64,000 nt of DNA from Diplosphaera chodatii. Lineage: Eukaryota; Chlorophyta; Trebouxiophyceae; Prasiolales; Stichococcaceae. The translations under genes and the position numbers were made by a program. Positions 38,102 through 50,535 of the stretch are shown here, in pieces. Numbering within the stretch: position 1 is the stretch's first letter; each line of letters begins with the position of its first letter. Below the pieces are notes generated by a model. It saw nothing but the letters and a program-made list of their open reading frames with translations, ran no database searches and was not told where the DNA came from. The stretch lies in contig JAALGY010000057.1 in NCBI GenBank assembly GCA_032358165.1, forward strand, positions 2,728,001 to 2,792,000, in the 5' to 3' direction.

Positions 38102-41100
38102 ATGTCGGAAGCTGTGGCGGCGGCCGCTCAGAAGCAGCCGGCGCCGCTGGATGCCGACATCATCAAGTCACCTCAAGACCAGCGACATTACAGGTGCGCA
38201 AAACGATTACCAGCATGAGCGCATCACACCGATGCTGTCAGCCACAGCATTGCAGCATGCATCGCACTGGTCAGGTGTATTGCATGCACCATGAGCATGG
38301 CTGTCAACGGGTGCATGAACTCCGCAGGCGCATTGTTCTTGCGAATGGTCTCACGGCGCTGCTGATCAGCGACCCTGAGATGGCAGACGCTGTGGCAGCA
38401 GCCGATGATGATGACGGCGATGCGGATGGCGATGCGGGTGATAGCGAGGAGGTGGGACTGTGCACAAACCACCACTGCATTCCCTGCTGATGACGATGCC
38501 GTCAGAAAACAGCTGATGGCAGTAGAAGTTTTGAAAATTCCTGTGATTCATGGTGTTGTCAAAGCAGCATGTATCAGCCGTAAGCTTGTCGCAGGACGAC
38601 GATAGCGGCGAGGACAGCGGCAGCGATGACGGCAGCGACATGGACGCAGATGGCGCGGATGCGAAGGCCGACAAGCCACAGCGTGCAGCAAAGAAGGTGG
38701 TCATGATGGAAAGGCGGACTGGTCCAGCTGTGTGACAGTGTTTGATGGTAGGCCATCAGAACCAGATCAGATGGTGAAGCATGAGTCTGCTTGAACAAAA
38801 GTTGGACTGTTTGTGACTGGTCCACAGGCAGCGGCAGCAATGGCAGTGGGCGTCGGCAGCTTCAGCGACCCAGCAGACCTGCAGGTGTGTCAGCAAGGCG
38901 TGCATGTAGCCATCGGACCCACAGGAATCCGTTGAAGGTTGCCATGCGCATCACTTTGCGTTGATTGTACCTGACGTGGCGAGGGACACTGCACATCACT
39001 GCAGGGGCTGAGCCACTACCTGGAGCACATGCTGTTCATGGGCAGCGAGAAGTTCCCGGACGAGAATGACTATGACGCCTACCTGGCGTCCAGCGGCGGC
39101 GCGTCCAACGCCTACACCGAGCTGGTGCACCCATTGCCAGACTGCTGGCTGCTGGTTTGCTCCGTACTTGCCTGTCTGCACCATGTCTTGCAGCGGGTTC
39201 GGATCAGCATATGCAGCTCAGGGTGTCGATCTGGGTCAGCGTGTCTGAGAGTTTGCAGTTTGTCCTTGATTTGGGAATCTCAAACCCTGACATGACAGCG
39301 TCATGTGTTACACAGGAGCTGACCAACTACCAGTTCGACTGCGAGCCGCGCGCGCTGCACGGCGCCCTGGACCGCTTCGCGCAGTTCTTCCTGGCCCCCC
39401 TGTGCAAGGCGGACGCCCTGGAGCGGGAGGTGTCCGCCGTCGACAATGAGTTTGCAGGCGGGCAACGCATGTCACCATCTTTTCGGAGATTCTTTCCCTG
39501 TAGCATGCAACCTACCGGAGTGTGTGCCCAGCACCCCAAGCACGATGCTCTGTCCCGGCTGCTTTCCTTTGCTTACCCCTGACTGTGATGCAGCAGCATT
39601 TGTGTACAATGGCCGTCCCTGCGGAACAGGCGTGCTGCAGAGCGACTCGTGCCGGCTGGCGCAGCTGCGGTGCCACACCGCGCGCGACGGCCACCCCTTC
39701 CGCCTGTTCTCCTGGGGCAATCGCCGCAGCCTGTGGGAGCAGCCCACCGCCGCGGGCATCGCCATCCGCGACCGCATCGTGCAGTACTACAGGTGGACTT
39801 CCCACTCTGCATGCTATGTCTGGTCGCTACTCCTAGCTCCATGTGCTATATCTGCGTGCCACTCCTGAAGCTGTGTGGTACCTCTGCTGCCATGTCAGCA
39901 GGTACCCTGCTTGGTCACTGCCGTCAGCGCTGCAGAGCAAAGCATGCCACTGTTGGTCAGCCACAGTTTGCACACTCTGCAGCCACTTTGTCCTGCATGT
40001 GGCTCATGTCGACACACATGCATTGCTGACGGCTGACACGTGTTATTGCTGTACAGGCAGCAGTACAGCGCGGAGCGCATGTGCCTGGTGGTGCTGGGCG
40101 GCCACAGCCTGGACACCCTGCAGCAGTGGGTGGCGGCGGCGTTTGCAAAGGTGCCGGCCGGGCGCGGGCCGCGCCCCGAGTTTGCACATGCTGGCCTGCC
40201 GTTTCAGGTGCAGTATAACCAAGCTTTGCCATACATCATCGCTGTGGCAGGCACTAGCTTACAACCCTTGTAACCATTGTGTATGTGACCAGGCCATGCA
40301 CTGGATCCTTGAGTTCAGCTTCTCGTGCCCTCTGTCCGACAACGGTGAGAAGCTGCAGCTATCCCTGCAGGGTGGGCGGGTGTACGCGCTGCCGGCGGTC
40401 AAGGACACCCACAGCGTGACCGTCACCTTCCAGCTGCCCAGCCTGCAGGCCGCCTATGCCGCCAAGGTGGCGCTTCCTCTGAATCTGCCTGCTGCATCTG
40501 CCTGTAGTGTCTGCACTGTGATCACTGGTTGTGCGCTCCAGCTTCTGCGCCAGAGTTGTCAAGGATGGTCCTGCGGATGTAAGCAGCAATGTCACCTAGC
40601 TTGCCCATCAAGTGCCCCGTCACTATGTTCTTGGCGCGGGCATGCGCAGGCGGATGAATACTTGGCGCATCTGGTGGGCCACGAGGGCTCCGGCTCGCTG
40701 CTCTCTGCACTCAAGGTGCACAGAACATCGCACGGGATCTGCTGTCCTTTCCCTTGCTTCACTAGGTTGACTCTCATCACTGCGTACACAGCATGTCAGC
40801 AGGGTTGTCAGCCCAACAGTCACATGTTGAGGCACTTCCCAACTGACACCTTCAGCCTTCTTCCCAGAACTATATATTTGCACGGTAGTGATGACCAAAC
40901 AGGGGTTGTTGACTGCTTCGTCAGGCCCGGGGGTGGGCGACGGGGCTGTCGGCGGGCGTGGCGGAGGGCGGCCACGAGCGGTCTTCGGCGGCGTGGCTGT
41001 TCGACGTGGCGCTGACGCTGACGGACGCGGGACTGTCGGCGCCGCCGGGCGCGGGGCTCGCACCCGTGGGGCTGCTGTTCCAGTTCCTGAACCTGCTGCG

Positions 41101-44100
41101 GAAAGAGGGGCCGCAAGAGTGAGTGTGCTGCAGTGTTCACAGATAGCTCTTCCAGCCTGGATGTGGGCTGTGGGGCTGTGTCTGCGCACATGACAGCAGG
41201 GGCTGAAAGCATGAGCAGCGTCTGAATGGCAGCAGGCGCTAGGTTGCAGAGCAGCTGATCACAAGCAAAAACCTCGGCCGGTCCGACCAATTGCGTCTAT
41301 GTTGCCACCACAGGTGGGCTTTCAAGGAGCTGCGGGACATCGCGGAGATGAAGTTCCGGTTCGCAGAGGAGGAGGATGCATGCGAGTATGTGACGCGGGT
41401 TGTCGGAGAGATGCATCAGTACACACCCGCGCACATGCTCAAGGTGGCTATTAGTCTGCCTTCTTACACGTATTGACTTATGATTGTGGGACAGCACACT
41501 GCGAAGTTGAGCCCTTGAAAAGGTTCGTGGCGGCTTTGTGCCAGACTCGAGCGTTGGTCTTCAGCGATTTCTATATTCTGGCGTGTGACGTGAACAGGGT
41601 GCTTGGGTGTTCGGGGAGTGGGACCCACAGCTGGCGGCGGCGCTGCTGCAGCAGATGACCCCCCAAAATGCCCGCGTCGACGTGCAGAGCGCCAGCTGGG
41701 ACGCAATCAGCGCAGCCATCGGCAAGGTGGGCTGGAAGCAACCTTATGTGGAGCTACCTGGGGGCCCATTTTCGCAGGTTGCTGTTCGTGTGTGCGTGCA
41801 CGGCTGTGCGCAGCTGTAGACCAAGTCTGATACGCCCTGTTGGTTCCACGTCACAGATGGAAGGCGCATCGACAGGCACGGAGCCCTGGTTCGGCTTCAA
41901 CTACGCCGAGGCGCCCCTGCCGGCGGAGGTGCTGCAGGGCTGGTCTGAGGCGGTGCCCGCGCCCGAGCTGGCGCTGCCGCAGCCCAACGCCTTCATCGCC
42001 TCCGACTTCGGCCTGGTCTGCGATGCGGCCGGCGCTGCAGCAGCGGATGCAACGAACGGCAGCAGGGACGGCGCTGAAGCAAATGGCACAGCCCATCTGC
42101 AGGTGCGCCTCACCAGCATGCCGTCATTTGAGCAGCTGATGGAATAAGTTTGCCATTGCAACGACCGTGCCAGCACATCTGGAGTGTAGGGGCGGCAGCC
42201 AGGCCGCATGAGCTATGGCAGACCCTCAGCCTTGGATAATGCCAAGTCAGCCAACTGGGCTGACAGACATATCTACACCCTGAACTCTAAAATCATTACC
42301 TGCGCAGACGGCGCCATCAGCGTTCCCGGAGCCGCCGGCCCTGGCGGCGGAGGCGGCCGGCCTGCGGCTGTGGCACAAGGCGGACGCGGCGTTCCGGGTG
42401 CCGCGCTGCGCGGCGGCCTTCATGCTGGCGTCGCCCGCGGCGTACGGCTCCCCGCGCGCGGCGGCCCTCACCCACCTGGCCGCCAAGCTCCTGGAGGTGG
42501 GGGCGCCTTGTGCGACCGGATGTCACTGTTGGTGTGAGCCTGTTTCCGGTTCTGCCTGAAACACTTGGCCGCAAAAGTTTGCTATCTGTGGCTCCACCAT
42601 GGCATTGAGAAGTGGTGCGAGGCGCCGCTTGAGCTTGGAAGCAGCATCTGTGGGCCGATAAGGCTCTTGCCGCTGGGTGTGAGCAGGCTATGCTTACGAG
42701 CTTCGTCGTGTTCGACCTTCAGCTGTCAATATACGGCAAGACCATTGTATCCTGCTGATGTGCTCTCGCATGAATCACAGGACGCGCTGTGTAAGACGGC
42801 GTATCTGGCGGAGCTGGCGACGCTGACATCAGACAACCCCTAAACCCTGACGATGAAGCATTGTAAACCCTGTAACAACATCACTGCAGGACGCGCTGTG
42901 CGAGACGGCGTACCAGGCGGAGGTGGCGGCGCTGACGTGCGAGGTGTCCCCCGAGGGCGCGGCGGGGCTGGCGCTGCGGCTGGATGGCTTCAGCCACAAG
43001 CTGCCCGCGCTGTCGTCCGCCGTCTTCACCACGCTGGCGACCATGCAGGTGCCGCCTCTGCTCAGGGAGGATGTCTATCACCTGCTGCCCACTCACACCC
43101 TCAAGACAGCACACCATCTGGTCAGGAACCAAGTCAGCAGGATGCACTGTGCAACAACAGCTTTTGTACTTACCAACAGCTGCCACGCCCTCAGCTTGAG
43201 CAGCTCAGTTCAGCTGCACCTTCACGCGCTTTTGTGTGGGCCGTCATGCTCAAGACACTTCTGCCAACTCCACTCTGTGTTTGCCAACAGGTGGAGGAGT
43301 CAGCGTTCCGGCGGGTGCGGGAGTCGCTCGCGCGGCGCTACCGCAACGCCAACATGCGCCCCGAGCAGGCGGCCAACTACGCGCGGCTGTACGCGCTGCG
43401 GGCGGCGATGTGGCACGTCGACGCGGTGCTCCCGCACGTGGAGGCCGCCACGCCGGCAGACGTGCAGGTGGGCTTTCCAGGGGACTGGGACTTGTGGTTT
43501 GATGTCGCGTGTTTTCGCCTGCACCTAGCATCTGCCTGCGTGTGGGCGACCGAGAGGGACGGTGACACTTTTCGGTCCTGCTGTCAAGAGTACTATATGA
43601 GATTGCAGCACAAGCATGCTGCCGGCCGCCGGTCGGCAGAGTACGCTACCTGCCATTCCTGTGTTTTGAGTTCCCTGCACTGCCCAGCAGGCCCATCTGA
43701 AGGAGCTGCTGGCCAGCACGCACCTGGAGGCGCTGCTGCACGGGAACATCAGCGAAGCCGGGGCGCGCGCGGTGCTGGACCAGGCGCGGGCGGCGCTACA
43801 GGGCGAGCCGCTGGCGTCTGGGGACCGGCCCCGCGACCAGGCCGTGCAGCTGCCCCTGGGCGCCACCCTGTACCGGTGGGCGTCCAGTGTGATGAAACAT
43901 GAATGCGTAAGTGCAGATCCTGCGCTGTCGCCAGCCTGATGGAAGCCATGCCTCGCTATTGGAGGCTGCTGCCCTTCCGGCATGCAGGCATAAGCCTCCA
44001 ATCGAAATGCGGGCATGTTAGGCTGGCGTCAGTGCTGCAGCAGCCTGCAGATGCGGAGACTCAAGTCAAAGTATTTTGTCTGTGTTCACAGCCTAAGACA

Positions 44101-46108
44101 GCGCAGGGTGACAGCAGCCAGTGAATGCTTCGTTTGTGCCTGTCTGCAGGGAGCGCGCCAAAAACGCGGAGGAGGGCAACTCGGTGACGGAGCTGTACCT
44201 GCAGGCAGGCCCCGACACAGCGGAGCTGCGCGCCAAGGTGGACCTGCTGGAGCAGGTGCGCTGAGCAGCTAACCAAAACCCCAAGGCCCTAATCGTTTGT
44301 GGTGTAGGTGTGCCAGGAGCACATGGGCGGGTACCACTTTTGTTGGGCACTGTTGCAGCAGCGCTGCAGCACAGTGGAGGGGCTTGCAGCATGCGTGCTG
44401 CGTATGCTTTTCAGCGGTGACCTAGGCATCTCAACCAGCAGACGCTGTGCAATGCGCATCGTGCTGTCGACATGCAGTGCATGATGAGCGTCGCTGGGCA
44501 CATGCAGGTCGCGGGGGAGCCGGCATACGACACGCTGCGCACCAAGCAGCAGCTGGGGTACTCGGTGCACGTGGGCACGCGGCTGACGCACGGCGCCCTG
44601 GGCTTCTGCGTCACCGTTGCCTCAGGTGAGTTAGAGGTGGTTGGGGTGGAGTCAAGGCGTCACATAGGCCAGTTGATTGTATGTAACACTGTCAGTTCAT
44701 CGTCTCATAAGTCAGGCGTCAGGGCAGCTGCCAATGTTGCTTTGGTTGCTGAATCGCTGACTGGACAACATTGGCATCCGAGTCAGTCCTGCACAGCCGC
44801 GGTGCAGCGACATGATGCAAGGTCTTGGCCGAAGCGCGGGTCGGCTGTGTGGTGCAGGGACGCATGCGCCGTCAGAGCTGGAGGCGCGCATCGAGGCCTT
44901 CCTCAGCAGCTTTGCGCCGACGCTGGACGCCATGCCGGCGCCGGAGTTCGAGAAGCACCGCGCCTCGCTGCTGGCGGCCAAGCTGCAGAAGGACCGGTCG
45001 CTGGCGGAGGAGGCGGATCGGCACTGGGGCGCCATCTTCGATAGGAGGTGGGGACGGTCGAAAGGAGGATTCTCTCAGTTGCCTTTAGACTATCAGAAGG
45101 ACCGGTCGCTGGCGGAGGAGGCCGACCGGCACTGGGGCGCCATCCTCGACAGGAGGTGGGCAGTACGAAAACTAATTTCGTCCATTGTGCCTTTCAGTCT
45201 TGCAGGGACGCATTGCTAGCAAAGGAGGGAGACTGCTATTTGGGCGCCTGGTGTGATCTGTGATCTGTGAGGGGGCAACTAAAACGTTGCTCCCGACCTG
45301 AGTTAGAGACGGCCAACCCTTATGGACAGTGTCATACTAGTCTAGTCATGGATCTCTGATAGTTGATGGAACAAGAAGGGGCACTGGGACAGCCCATCTT
45401 CGGCCAGGGGAGCGATGTGTTTTGGAAAAGTGTGTCTGCTGCCAGAGGGCAGAACCACCAACTGCAGCCGCGAGCAACCTGGGCGCTTGGTGCCAGGTCT
45501 CAGAGCTCGAGGCTGAAGTAGGGAAGCTGACCCCTGGCAGCACAAAGCCATCCTGGGGCTTTGGTATCGTATGCCAATTGCACCTGCAGTCATCGCGTCG
45601 ATATGCTAGACATGTGACGGAAGCAAACCCTCTGCGTCAGCTGCACTCACAGTAGCCCTGAATGTCCCTGCAGGTACGACTTCCAGGCACGGCAGCGGGA
45701 AGTCGCCGCCCTGGAGGCCCTGAAGCAGGCGGACCTGGCGTCGTGGTATGCCGGCACCATTGCCCCAGGGGGGGTGCGCCGCCGCAAGCTTTGCATCCAC
45801 ATAGCAGGTGACGGTGCATCCTCATCCGCAGTCCTGCGGCACAGGGTTGCGCACGATCTGGTGATGCTGTGCATTGTGCAGTTGTGCGCTGTCAGGGATG
45901 GTTCTGCATCTGACACGTCTGCTGAGAGCCGAAAATTGCTGGAGTTGCAGGCCGGACGCATGCAGAAGATCTTGGCAAGCCGCCAGCAGACAGCAGCTCG
46001 TCAGTCATCGAGGACCTGGGCGCCTGGAAGACCGGTGGCCTGCCGCTGTACCCAGCGGCTGTGGGGGAGCTGCCGCCCGGCATCAAAATGGCTGCCGACC
46101 AGGAATGA
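38102..46108 (+). CDS. Nardilysin-like M16A metallopeptidase
   Basis: Zinc peptidase of the insulin-degrading enzyme clan. Twenty-three phase-consistent exons give 1085 residues: 38102-38193, 38328-38451, 38595-38696, 38828-38884, 39005-39124, 39316-39457, 39630-39792, 40057-40207, 40371-40466, 40650-40715, 40925-41118, 41314-41443, 41598-41726, 41857-42102, 42308-42496, 42890-43048, 43291-43467, 43691-43875, 44150-44255, 44478-44625, 44858-45047, 45674-45807, 45951-46108. The inverted zinc site is HYLEH in [20 protein letters not shown], with the third ligand Glu in [12 protein letters not shown]. Between the N-terminal strand ([13 protein letters not shown]) and the zinc site is the Asp/Glu-rich insert that marks nardilysin and the plant At1g06900 type. 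Other landmarks: [49 protein letters not shown]. The intron after 39457 uses a GC donor. Two introns carry partial copies of adjacent exons. Confidence 0.93.
42781..42935 (+). repeat. Tandem partial duplication of nardilysin exon 16 start plus acceptor
   Basis: The first about 45 bases of exon 16 (from 42890, GACGCGCTGTGCGAGACGGC) have a diverged copy at 42781, offset 109 bp, also preceded by a CAG acceptor. The copy reads [20 protein letters not shown] and then a stop codon. Confidence 0.88.
44985..45175 (+). repeat. Tandem partial duplication of nardilysin exon 21 end plus donor
   Basis: About 60 exon bases plus the GT donor and part of the intron (44987 onward) are repeated from 45095, offset 108 bp. 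Both copies encode [16 protein letters not shown]. The second copy is preceded by CAG and could be spliced as a 59-nt exon, which would shift the frame. Confidence 0.9.
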
Positions 46109-46753
46109 TGCGCAGCGGATTGAGATGACATAAGCGGCCGGCAGCCTCTGTACCTGCTGTGGCTAGGAGCATGCCTTCGAGTGTCGTGTAAGGGCTCTCA
46201 AACACAATTGATGGGCCAGGGTGACGTTTATACGGTCTGCACCTGTATGCTGCGTTATGATATGCAGAATGTTGGTTCCAAACATCCACTCTTTGAACTG
46301 CGGGGACCTGTAGTGCATGTAGTAGATGCAGAGTGCTTTTCTGGGCTCAGTGTGGCTCATTGCGCAGCAGACTGGCATTTCATGGGTGAACTGAAAGGCA
46401 CTTGCTTTCGACAACTGCTGTTCGACCCTCCCTCACTTTCAAAAGCTAGTCTTCGACCATGTGACATCTACATTTAATACAGCAGTGTTGAGCCAGAGTT
46501 GCAACCTGTGAAGCTCACAAAGCCAGGGCAGCCTGGGCTTTGAAGCGCACCAGATGCACCGCCAAAGGAAAGGAACACATTGCGCAGCTTTGTTGCAGTT
46601 CGGCACCATGTTCAGAGTCAATAAAGTATAGAACAGTGATTACGGAGCTATCTTATTGATCACCGCCAGATGTGCTCCGCCTCCATGTTGTGCTGTCATC
46701 GATCACTCGTGTTCGCATCTGCTTGCCGCTGGCTGCAACATTTGATGTCGCAT
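46109..46753. other. Convergent 3' region between nardilysin and secreted-protein genes
   Basis: 645 bp of 3' sequence; contains the TGTAA at 46187 and one copy of a 35-bp tandem repeat at its right end. No exon recognised. Confidence 0.35.
46187..46191 (+). terminator. TGTAA poly(A) signal of the nardilysin gene
   Basis: TGTAA element 79 nt after the stop codon, on the coding strand. Confidence 0.5.
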
Positions 46754-46782
46754 CTACTTGCCGCTGGCTGCAACATTTGATG
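46713..46782. repeat. 35-bp tandem duplication across the stop codon of the secreted-protein gene
   Basis: Two adjacent 35-bp units (46713-46747 and 46748-46782) that differ at one base. The TAG stop codon (46756-46754) lies in the second unit at that variable base; the other copy reads CAG there. Confidence 0.9.
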
Positions 46783-49700
46783 TCGACGAGTCACCGGCGC
46801 TGGATGTGCCAGAGCCGGCGCCGCCGCCGCCGCTGGCCGCGGCTGTGGTGCTGCTCACGCCGTCGGCAGCCGCCGCACCCGCCGCCGCCGCGCTGGCCGG
46901 CATCGGCTTGGGCGCCGCTGTGACGACTGGAGCAGCCACGAACCAGGGGAGGATGGTCTTCTGGGCCACCGGCTCCAGCACCTTCTGCAGGGCAGGGATG
47001 TACCAGGATCAGCAGCTTCTTGCACTTGGGGTGCGATCCACCACCAAGAAAAGTCGCTGCTGGAATGTTCAGCTTGCTGATCTGGATGCCCACGCAGCAG
47101 GAAAGGATCACATAGTCCTGGGCTTGGTGTGGTTGCAGCATGCACAGCAACATAGTGCACAGTAGGCTCCCATACATGCTGCACCCCAAGGCGAGCACAC
47201 CTAGGGGACGCATGACATCGACTCAGAATGTGGCGAGGCTTGGCCACCAAGCGATTGCGCGCCGTGCTCAGCAGTCTGCAGACAGGCTTCTGTTTCCGAA
47301 AGGCGCACCTGCTTCAGGAAGAAGGCGGGCGGCGGCGGGGCGGGCTCCACGATGATGGTGCGCGGCACGACGCGGGCGCCGCTCACAAACACCGGCAGCA
47401 CCGGCGGCGGCGGCGCCGGGGCCTCAGGCTCGACCAGCACCTGTTATGAGAACCAAAACACTGTACATTTTGTGGTGATGCAGGCATGAACTGTCGACTG
47501 GAGCATGTTCTCCAGGGAATGTGTATGCAAGGGTGCAGGCCCAATGTCCTGTCATCGTACTTGCCAATGCTGGCTGGTGTGCTTACCCACATACGCCACC
47601 ACCAGTAGAGCTTGCAGACTGTGACAGGTTCCAGTTGCACTGCTGAGAGCGGCGGCAGCAACACACCTTGTGGGGCATAATGGGGATGACGGTCTTGGTG
47701 ACGGGGAAGATGATCGGGTCAGCCGGGACAACGGCTGGGATCGTGGCTGCAGGAGACAGCACACAGAATTCAAGTAAGAACTGTGAGCAACGTATGCGAC
47801 ACCGACCCGACACTCTACAGCCAAGTCAGCCACTGTGCAGAGCCTGCTGTTATCGTGCACTTGGAAGTCAAAGCTGACTGGCAGTCAGAAGCAGCAGGCA
47901 TGCCTGCACCGCAGCTGCTGGGCAGGCATGTCCGCTGAATCTACTACCAGCATCTCAGATCATGGGCCATGGTCAGCCTACGTGCAGGGGTCGAGCCGCC
48001 GGCTGCAGCGGCAGTAGTGCTCGTGGATCCAGGCGCTGCAGACGCACCGGCCGCGCCAGAGCCGCTGTCTCCGCCGGCAGCGGCGGCGGTGGCTGCGCAG
48101 CAGTGGCAGATGGGCATTGCTTTATTTTGGAGCAACCATGTACTTGTGGACGAGAGTGCATGCTCAATAGAGCACCAGTCACACATCACATGCGTTCAGC
48201 GCAATGTGCATCGTGCGAGTGCAAGTCCGCAGTCGATGCAAGTCCACATGCACAGGTCATGTCGTGACGATGGCAGGATCACGCACTGGAGGTGCTGGTG
48301 CCGTTGCCGCCAGCCGCGCCGCTGCCCGCAGCTGCTGCGTCATCGGCTGCTGCAGCACCTGCAGCAACCAGACAGAGGTCGTTCAGTGGAGCTTACACCA
48401 ACGCTCAAAGAGGGACAACTCTGTCACGTTCATATCACACACAGCAATTTCAGATGACTGGTTGGTTGCTGGGGTGATTCTGTGATGTGCTGCTTGCTGT
48501 CAGCGCACACACTTGAGGTGCTGGTGCCATTGCCGCCAGCCGCGCCGCTGCCTGCAGATGCCGCGTCATCAGCTGCAGCAGCACCTGCGCAGCAAACAAC
48601 CAGAGGTTGATCAGTGGGACTTATTACACGCCCACTCAGTGAAGCAGCCCTTCACCACATTCAGGTTGCATATAACACAACAGCGTGTGATACTCAAGAG
48701 TGCTGGACAGTTGCTGGAGCTTCATGTGGGTATGCTGCTGATCTTTGAGCACACACTTGAGGTGGTGCTGCTGTCGGCGCCAGCCGCTGAGCTGCCCGCT
48801 GCTGCGCTGTCCTCAGTGGCAGCCACAGCATCTGCAAGCGTGACACGAAAGCCATTAACCATGAGATGCTGATGGATGTGATGTCAGAGTGGTGTCTGCA
48901 GAGCGAGTCAAGGCTGGATGGTTGGCTGGGTGTCTGGAGTACGATGGTGGTGCATGTCATGAGCGCACCGGTTGTGGCCGAGTCAAGGCCGGCAGCGCTT
49001 CCTGAGGCTGCGGCGCCGCCACCACCGACGGCAGCATTCGTGGTGGATGTTGAGTCACCGCTCGCAGCGCTGCCGCCGCCGGCCGCCGCGCCGCCGCCGC
49101 CCACGGCAGCAGATGCTGCAATGACATGGGGCTATCCGTGACGACTTGGCATCGTTGCACACAAAACCTGCGTTGCTGAGGTGTCTGACGACCGTGCTGT
49201 GCTGGGAAAGGCGATTTGACACAGCACGTTGCACAAATATACTTAGTATTCATTTAGTTTAATGGTGGGCTTGAAAAACGGAAAACGCACAAGATGCTGA
49301 CGAGTCCGAGCCAGCTGTGCCGCCGCTTGCAGCGGCGCTGCCATCACCCACGGCCGCTGTACACACCATGACACGTAAGTCTGTGGCATCCGCACGGTTG
49401 GGCCGTCCAAGAGTCGGGCAATGATGTGACAGGCTTCGTGGCTTGGGCATACGGTCACAAGTGTCCTCATGGCAGCGGGACTGCTGACTCCGTCAAAGAC
49501 AAGTTCAGAAGGGGAGGCACCTGAAGTGCTGGTGGACGAGCTGGGGTCCGACGTCGGCACAGCAGTCGGGTCGTCCTTCTTCACGCCATGCAGCGCGCGG
49601 CGCCCCAGGGACGCGTCAGCGCACGCCTGGCCTGCACATGCAAGCCACCAGCAGACAGTTTGCAAGGCATGTCAGGACAGCCTCCGCAGTAAAGGACTAG

Positions 49701-49953
49701 ACACCGGAAGGTCTTGCAATGCAACCTTGGATGCGTGTGCATGCGTGTGCATGCAGCATGAGCGAAGGCGATGACAGCTTTAGACCGCACTGCGCAGGGC
49801 GCTTGCAGGGCGCTTGCAGACACTGTGAGCTGTCAGAGCAATGCATCGATGTGGATGATCATATGCATGAACCCGGTGCCAGAGTGAATGTGCTGCACCT
49901 GCCAGGCAGGCGAGCAGCAGCATGACGGCGACTGTGGTGCCGTTCGACGCCAT
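46754..49953 (-). CDS. Predicted secreted Ala/Gly/Ser/Thr-rich repeat protein
   Basis: I do not recognise a family. Exons on the minus strand: 49953-49899, 49631-49521, 49356-49291, 49115-48969, 48831-48757, 48584-48513, 48358-48287, 48092-47982, one from about 47746 to 47673, one from about 47440 to 47310, and 46984-46754. The start MASNGTTVAVMLLLACLAG looks like a cleavable signal peptide. After QACADASLGRRALHGVKKDD come repeats rich in A, G, S, T and D (for example DDAASAGSGAAGGNGTSTS), each on its own exon. The C-terminal third changes to Pro/Val-rich PAVVPADPIIFPVTKTVIP, FVSGARVVPRTIIVEPAPPP and LEPVAQKTILPWFVAAPVV, then another Ala/Gly/Ser tail. The composition suits a cell-wall or extracellular structural protein, which is inference. 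Confidence 0.75.
47982..49631 (-). repeat. Array of symmetric phase-1 repeat exons
   Basis: Seven consecutive exons (111, 66, 147, 75, 72, 72 and 111 nt) all have lengths divisible by three and phase-1 introns at both ends. The 72-nt exons at 48513-48584 and 48287-48358 are nearly identical and share flanking intron sequence; the 147-nt exon is itself an internal duplication of a unit starting AAVGGGGAAA. Confidence 0.88.
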
Positions 49954-50535
49954 GATGACCGGCGGCTGCTGCTGATGTCTTCAGCAGCCAGCTGGACGGT
50001 GACGAGGAGGCGGTGGAAAGTCCGGCGGGCAGGAGGCTGGCAGCGAAAGTGCTGGAAAGTGAGTGCAGGACCCGACTTTATGTGCAGCGGGTCCCATCAC
50101 GAGCGCGACAGCACTATTGGAGGCATCGACCGGTCGACTCGTATCAGTCCAGAGATCAGCACGTGAAGAATAGCAGGGTGATCCCAGGAGACTGTCCTGG
50201 ATGCAGGAAGGAGGCAGTCATCAATGCTCACAGTTTTACTCAGAGCACGTCGAAAAGAATGTGGCAAACATTAGCTACGGTATCAGTACCAACCCATCCC
50301 CGGTGTATCGCTAGCAACAGTGTGCATTTGCTGGAGACAGCCACGCCCACAGCCCAATTGCGTAGCCTGCGCTTGAATGGTAGCGGTTGTGCGCAGCTAT
50401 TGCGTGCACAGCATGAGCTATCAAAGTCAACAGTGTGCAGTGGCTGCTGAATTCAGAGCCAGCTGCCAGCGCTACAAGTTTGCACTGCCACTGCGTCTGC
50501 ACACGGCACTGACGCTAAGCCACAGGCCCCCAGCA
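49954..50535. other. Intergenic region between secreted-protein and thioredoxin genes
   Basis: 582 bp with the promoter of the secreted-protein gene and the thioredoxin 3' UTR. No exon recognised. Confidence 0.35.

Noticed and set aside
39843..41015. 390-codon plus-strand open frame inside nardilysin
   Set aside because: Runs through several introns in a frame different from the conserved M16 exons.
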